Positions 5,766 through 6,068 of a DNA stretch of 6,068 nt are shown one piece after another; within the stretch, counting starts at the first letter, position 1; each line of letters begins with the position of its first letter. A program made the translations under genes and the position numbers. Location of the stretch: positions 1 to 6,068 of the forward strand of contig CACYEJ010000491.1 of assembly GCA_902773395.1 (NCBI GenBank), given 5' to 3'. Origin of the DNA: an uncultured Ruminococcus sp. (GTDB lineage Bacteria; Bacillota_A; Clostridia; Oscillospirales; Acutalibacteraceae). The notes under the pieces are model-generated. The model did not search any database, was not told the DNA's origin, and saw nothing but the letters and a program-made list of their open reading frames with translations.

Positions 5766-6068
5766 TTAATCTTTTCCGAAAAACCTTTTCATCCTTGTTT
5801 TGGTCACCATTATCCCAGCATGATACATGATTCCAAGTTCTGTCTGTGCTGGGGCAAAGCCGTTATAGGCAGACCGTACAAACCACTCAATAGCCTTTTT
5901 TGTATCCTGTTCGGTACCCTTGCCCCAGTCATACAACCAGGCAACCTGGTATTGTTTTTCCGGATTGCCGGCTTCCGCTGACTTCAGCGTATCGTCAAAG
6001 TCCAGGTTGGAAAAATCATTCCATATTTTTTCAACATTGGCGAATTCCCGCTCTTCTGCCTTAACCCA
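5766..6068 (-). CDS. Sel1-like repeat protein, C-terminal part (partial)
   Basis: The last 100 residues of a gene that begins beyond the right edge; the stop TAA is at 5766-5768. Residues about 31-90 of the visible part carry Sel1-type TPR-like repeats: SAEAGNPEKQYQVAWLYDWG, then GTEQDTKKAIEWFVRSA and NGFAPAQTELGIMYHAG. The repeat signature (A-x2-G, LY-x2-G-x-G-x2-QD, KA-x2-W, AQ-x2-LG-x-MY-x2-G) is clear. Sel1 proteins act as helical scaffolds or binding partners, and their partners vary widely. The protein ends with a short basic tail (RMKRFFGKD). Its paralogue survives as the pseudogene at 3042-3345. It is co-directional with and 94 bases upstream of the HEPN gene, so the two may share a transcript. 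Any N-terminal signal or extra domain would be outside the window. Confidence 0.9.
   Translation of the reverse strand, partial: WVKAEEREFANVEKIWNDFSNLDFDDTLKSAEAGNPEKQYQVAWLYDWGKGTEQDTKKAIEWFVRSAYNGFAPAQTELGIMYHAGIMVTKTRMKRFFGKD

Noticed and set aside
1..6068. CRISPR array, tRNA, rRNA or transposase
   Set aside because: No regularly spaced repeats, cloverleaf-like segments, rRNA-like sequence or transposase-like protein were found on either strand.

Overview
The window looks like chromosomal DNA of a low-GC, probably Bacillota-type bacterium. The coding sequences are AT-rich and have Shine-Dalgarno sites 5 nt before their starts. There is also a near-perfect ParB/Spo0J-type parS site (194-209), which in chromosomes usually lies in the origin-proximal part. 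I cannot name the genus, and no gene is a close match to something I can give a symbol.

Layout, left to right. Positions 1-66 are the last 21 codons of a plus-strand gene, followed by a strong hairpin terminator (93-126). A gene-free stretch of about 350 bases then holds the parS site and a long-loop inverted repeat (330-387). Everything further right is on the minus strand. First is a large gene (477-2966) for a protein with an N-terminal cold-shock-like domain, two tandem 70-residue repeats and a cysteine-rich zinc-ribbon tail. Its own promoter is at about 2999-3031. Next is a decayed Sel1-repeat fragment (about 3042-3345). A second large gene (3377-5671) follows, combining what looks like a degenerate DNA-adenine-methyltransferase fold with a C-terminal HEPN domain that carries the RNase-type motif R-x4-H. 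At the right edge is the C-terminal part of an intact Sel1-repeat gene (5766-6068), which is clearly homologous to the decayed fragment.

In transcription order (right to left) this is Sel1 gene, MTase-like/HEPN gene, Sel1 pseudogene, CSD/zinc-ribbon gene. The paired Sel1 copies around the HEPN gene suggest that the locus grew by duplication or insertion. The HEPN gene also has visibly more CpG than the CSD gene. By inference only, the HEPN protein may be a conflict effector (phage defence or toxin-like RNase), and the CSD/zinc-ribbon protein is a probable nucleic-acid binder. Nothing in the sequence proves that the two work together. I saw no transposase, CRISPR array, tRNA or rRNA.
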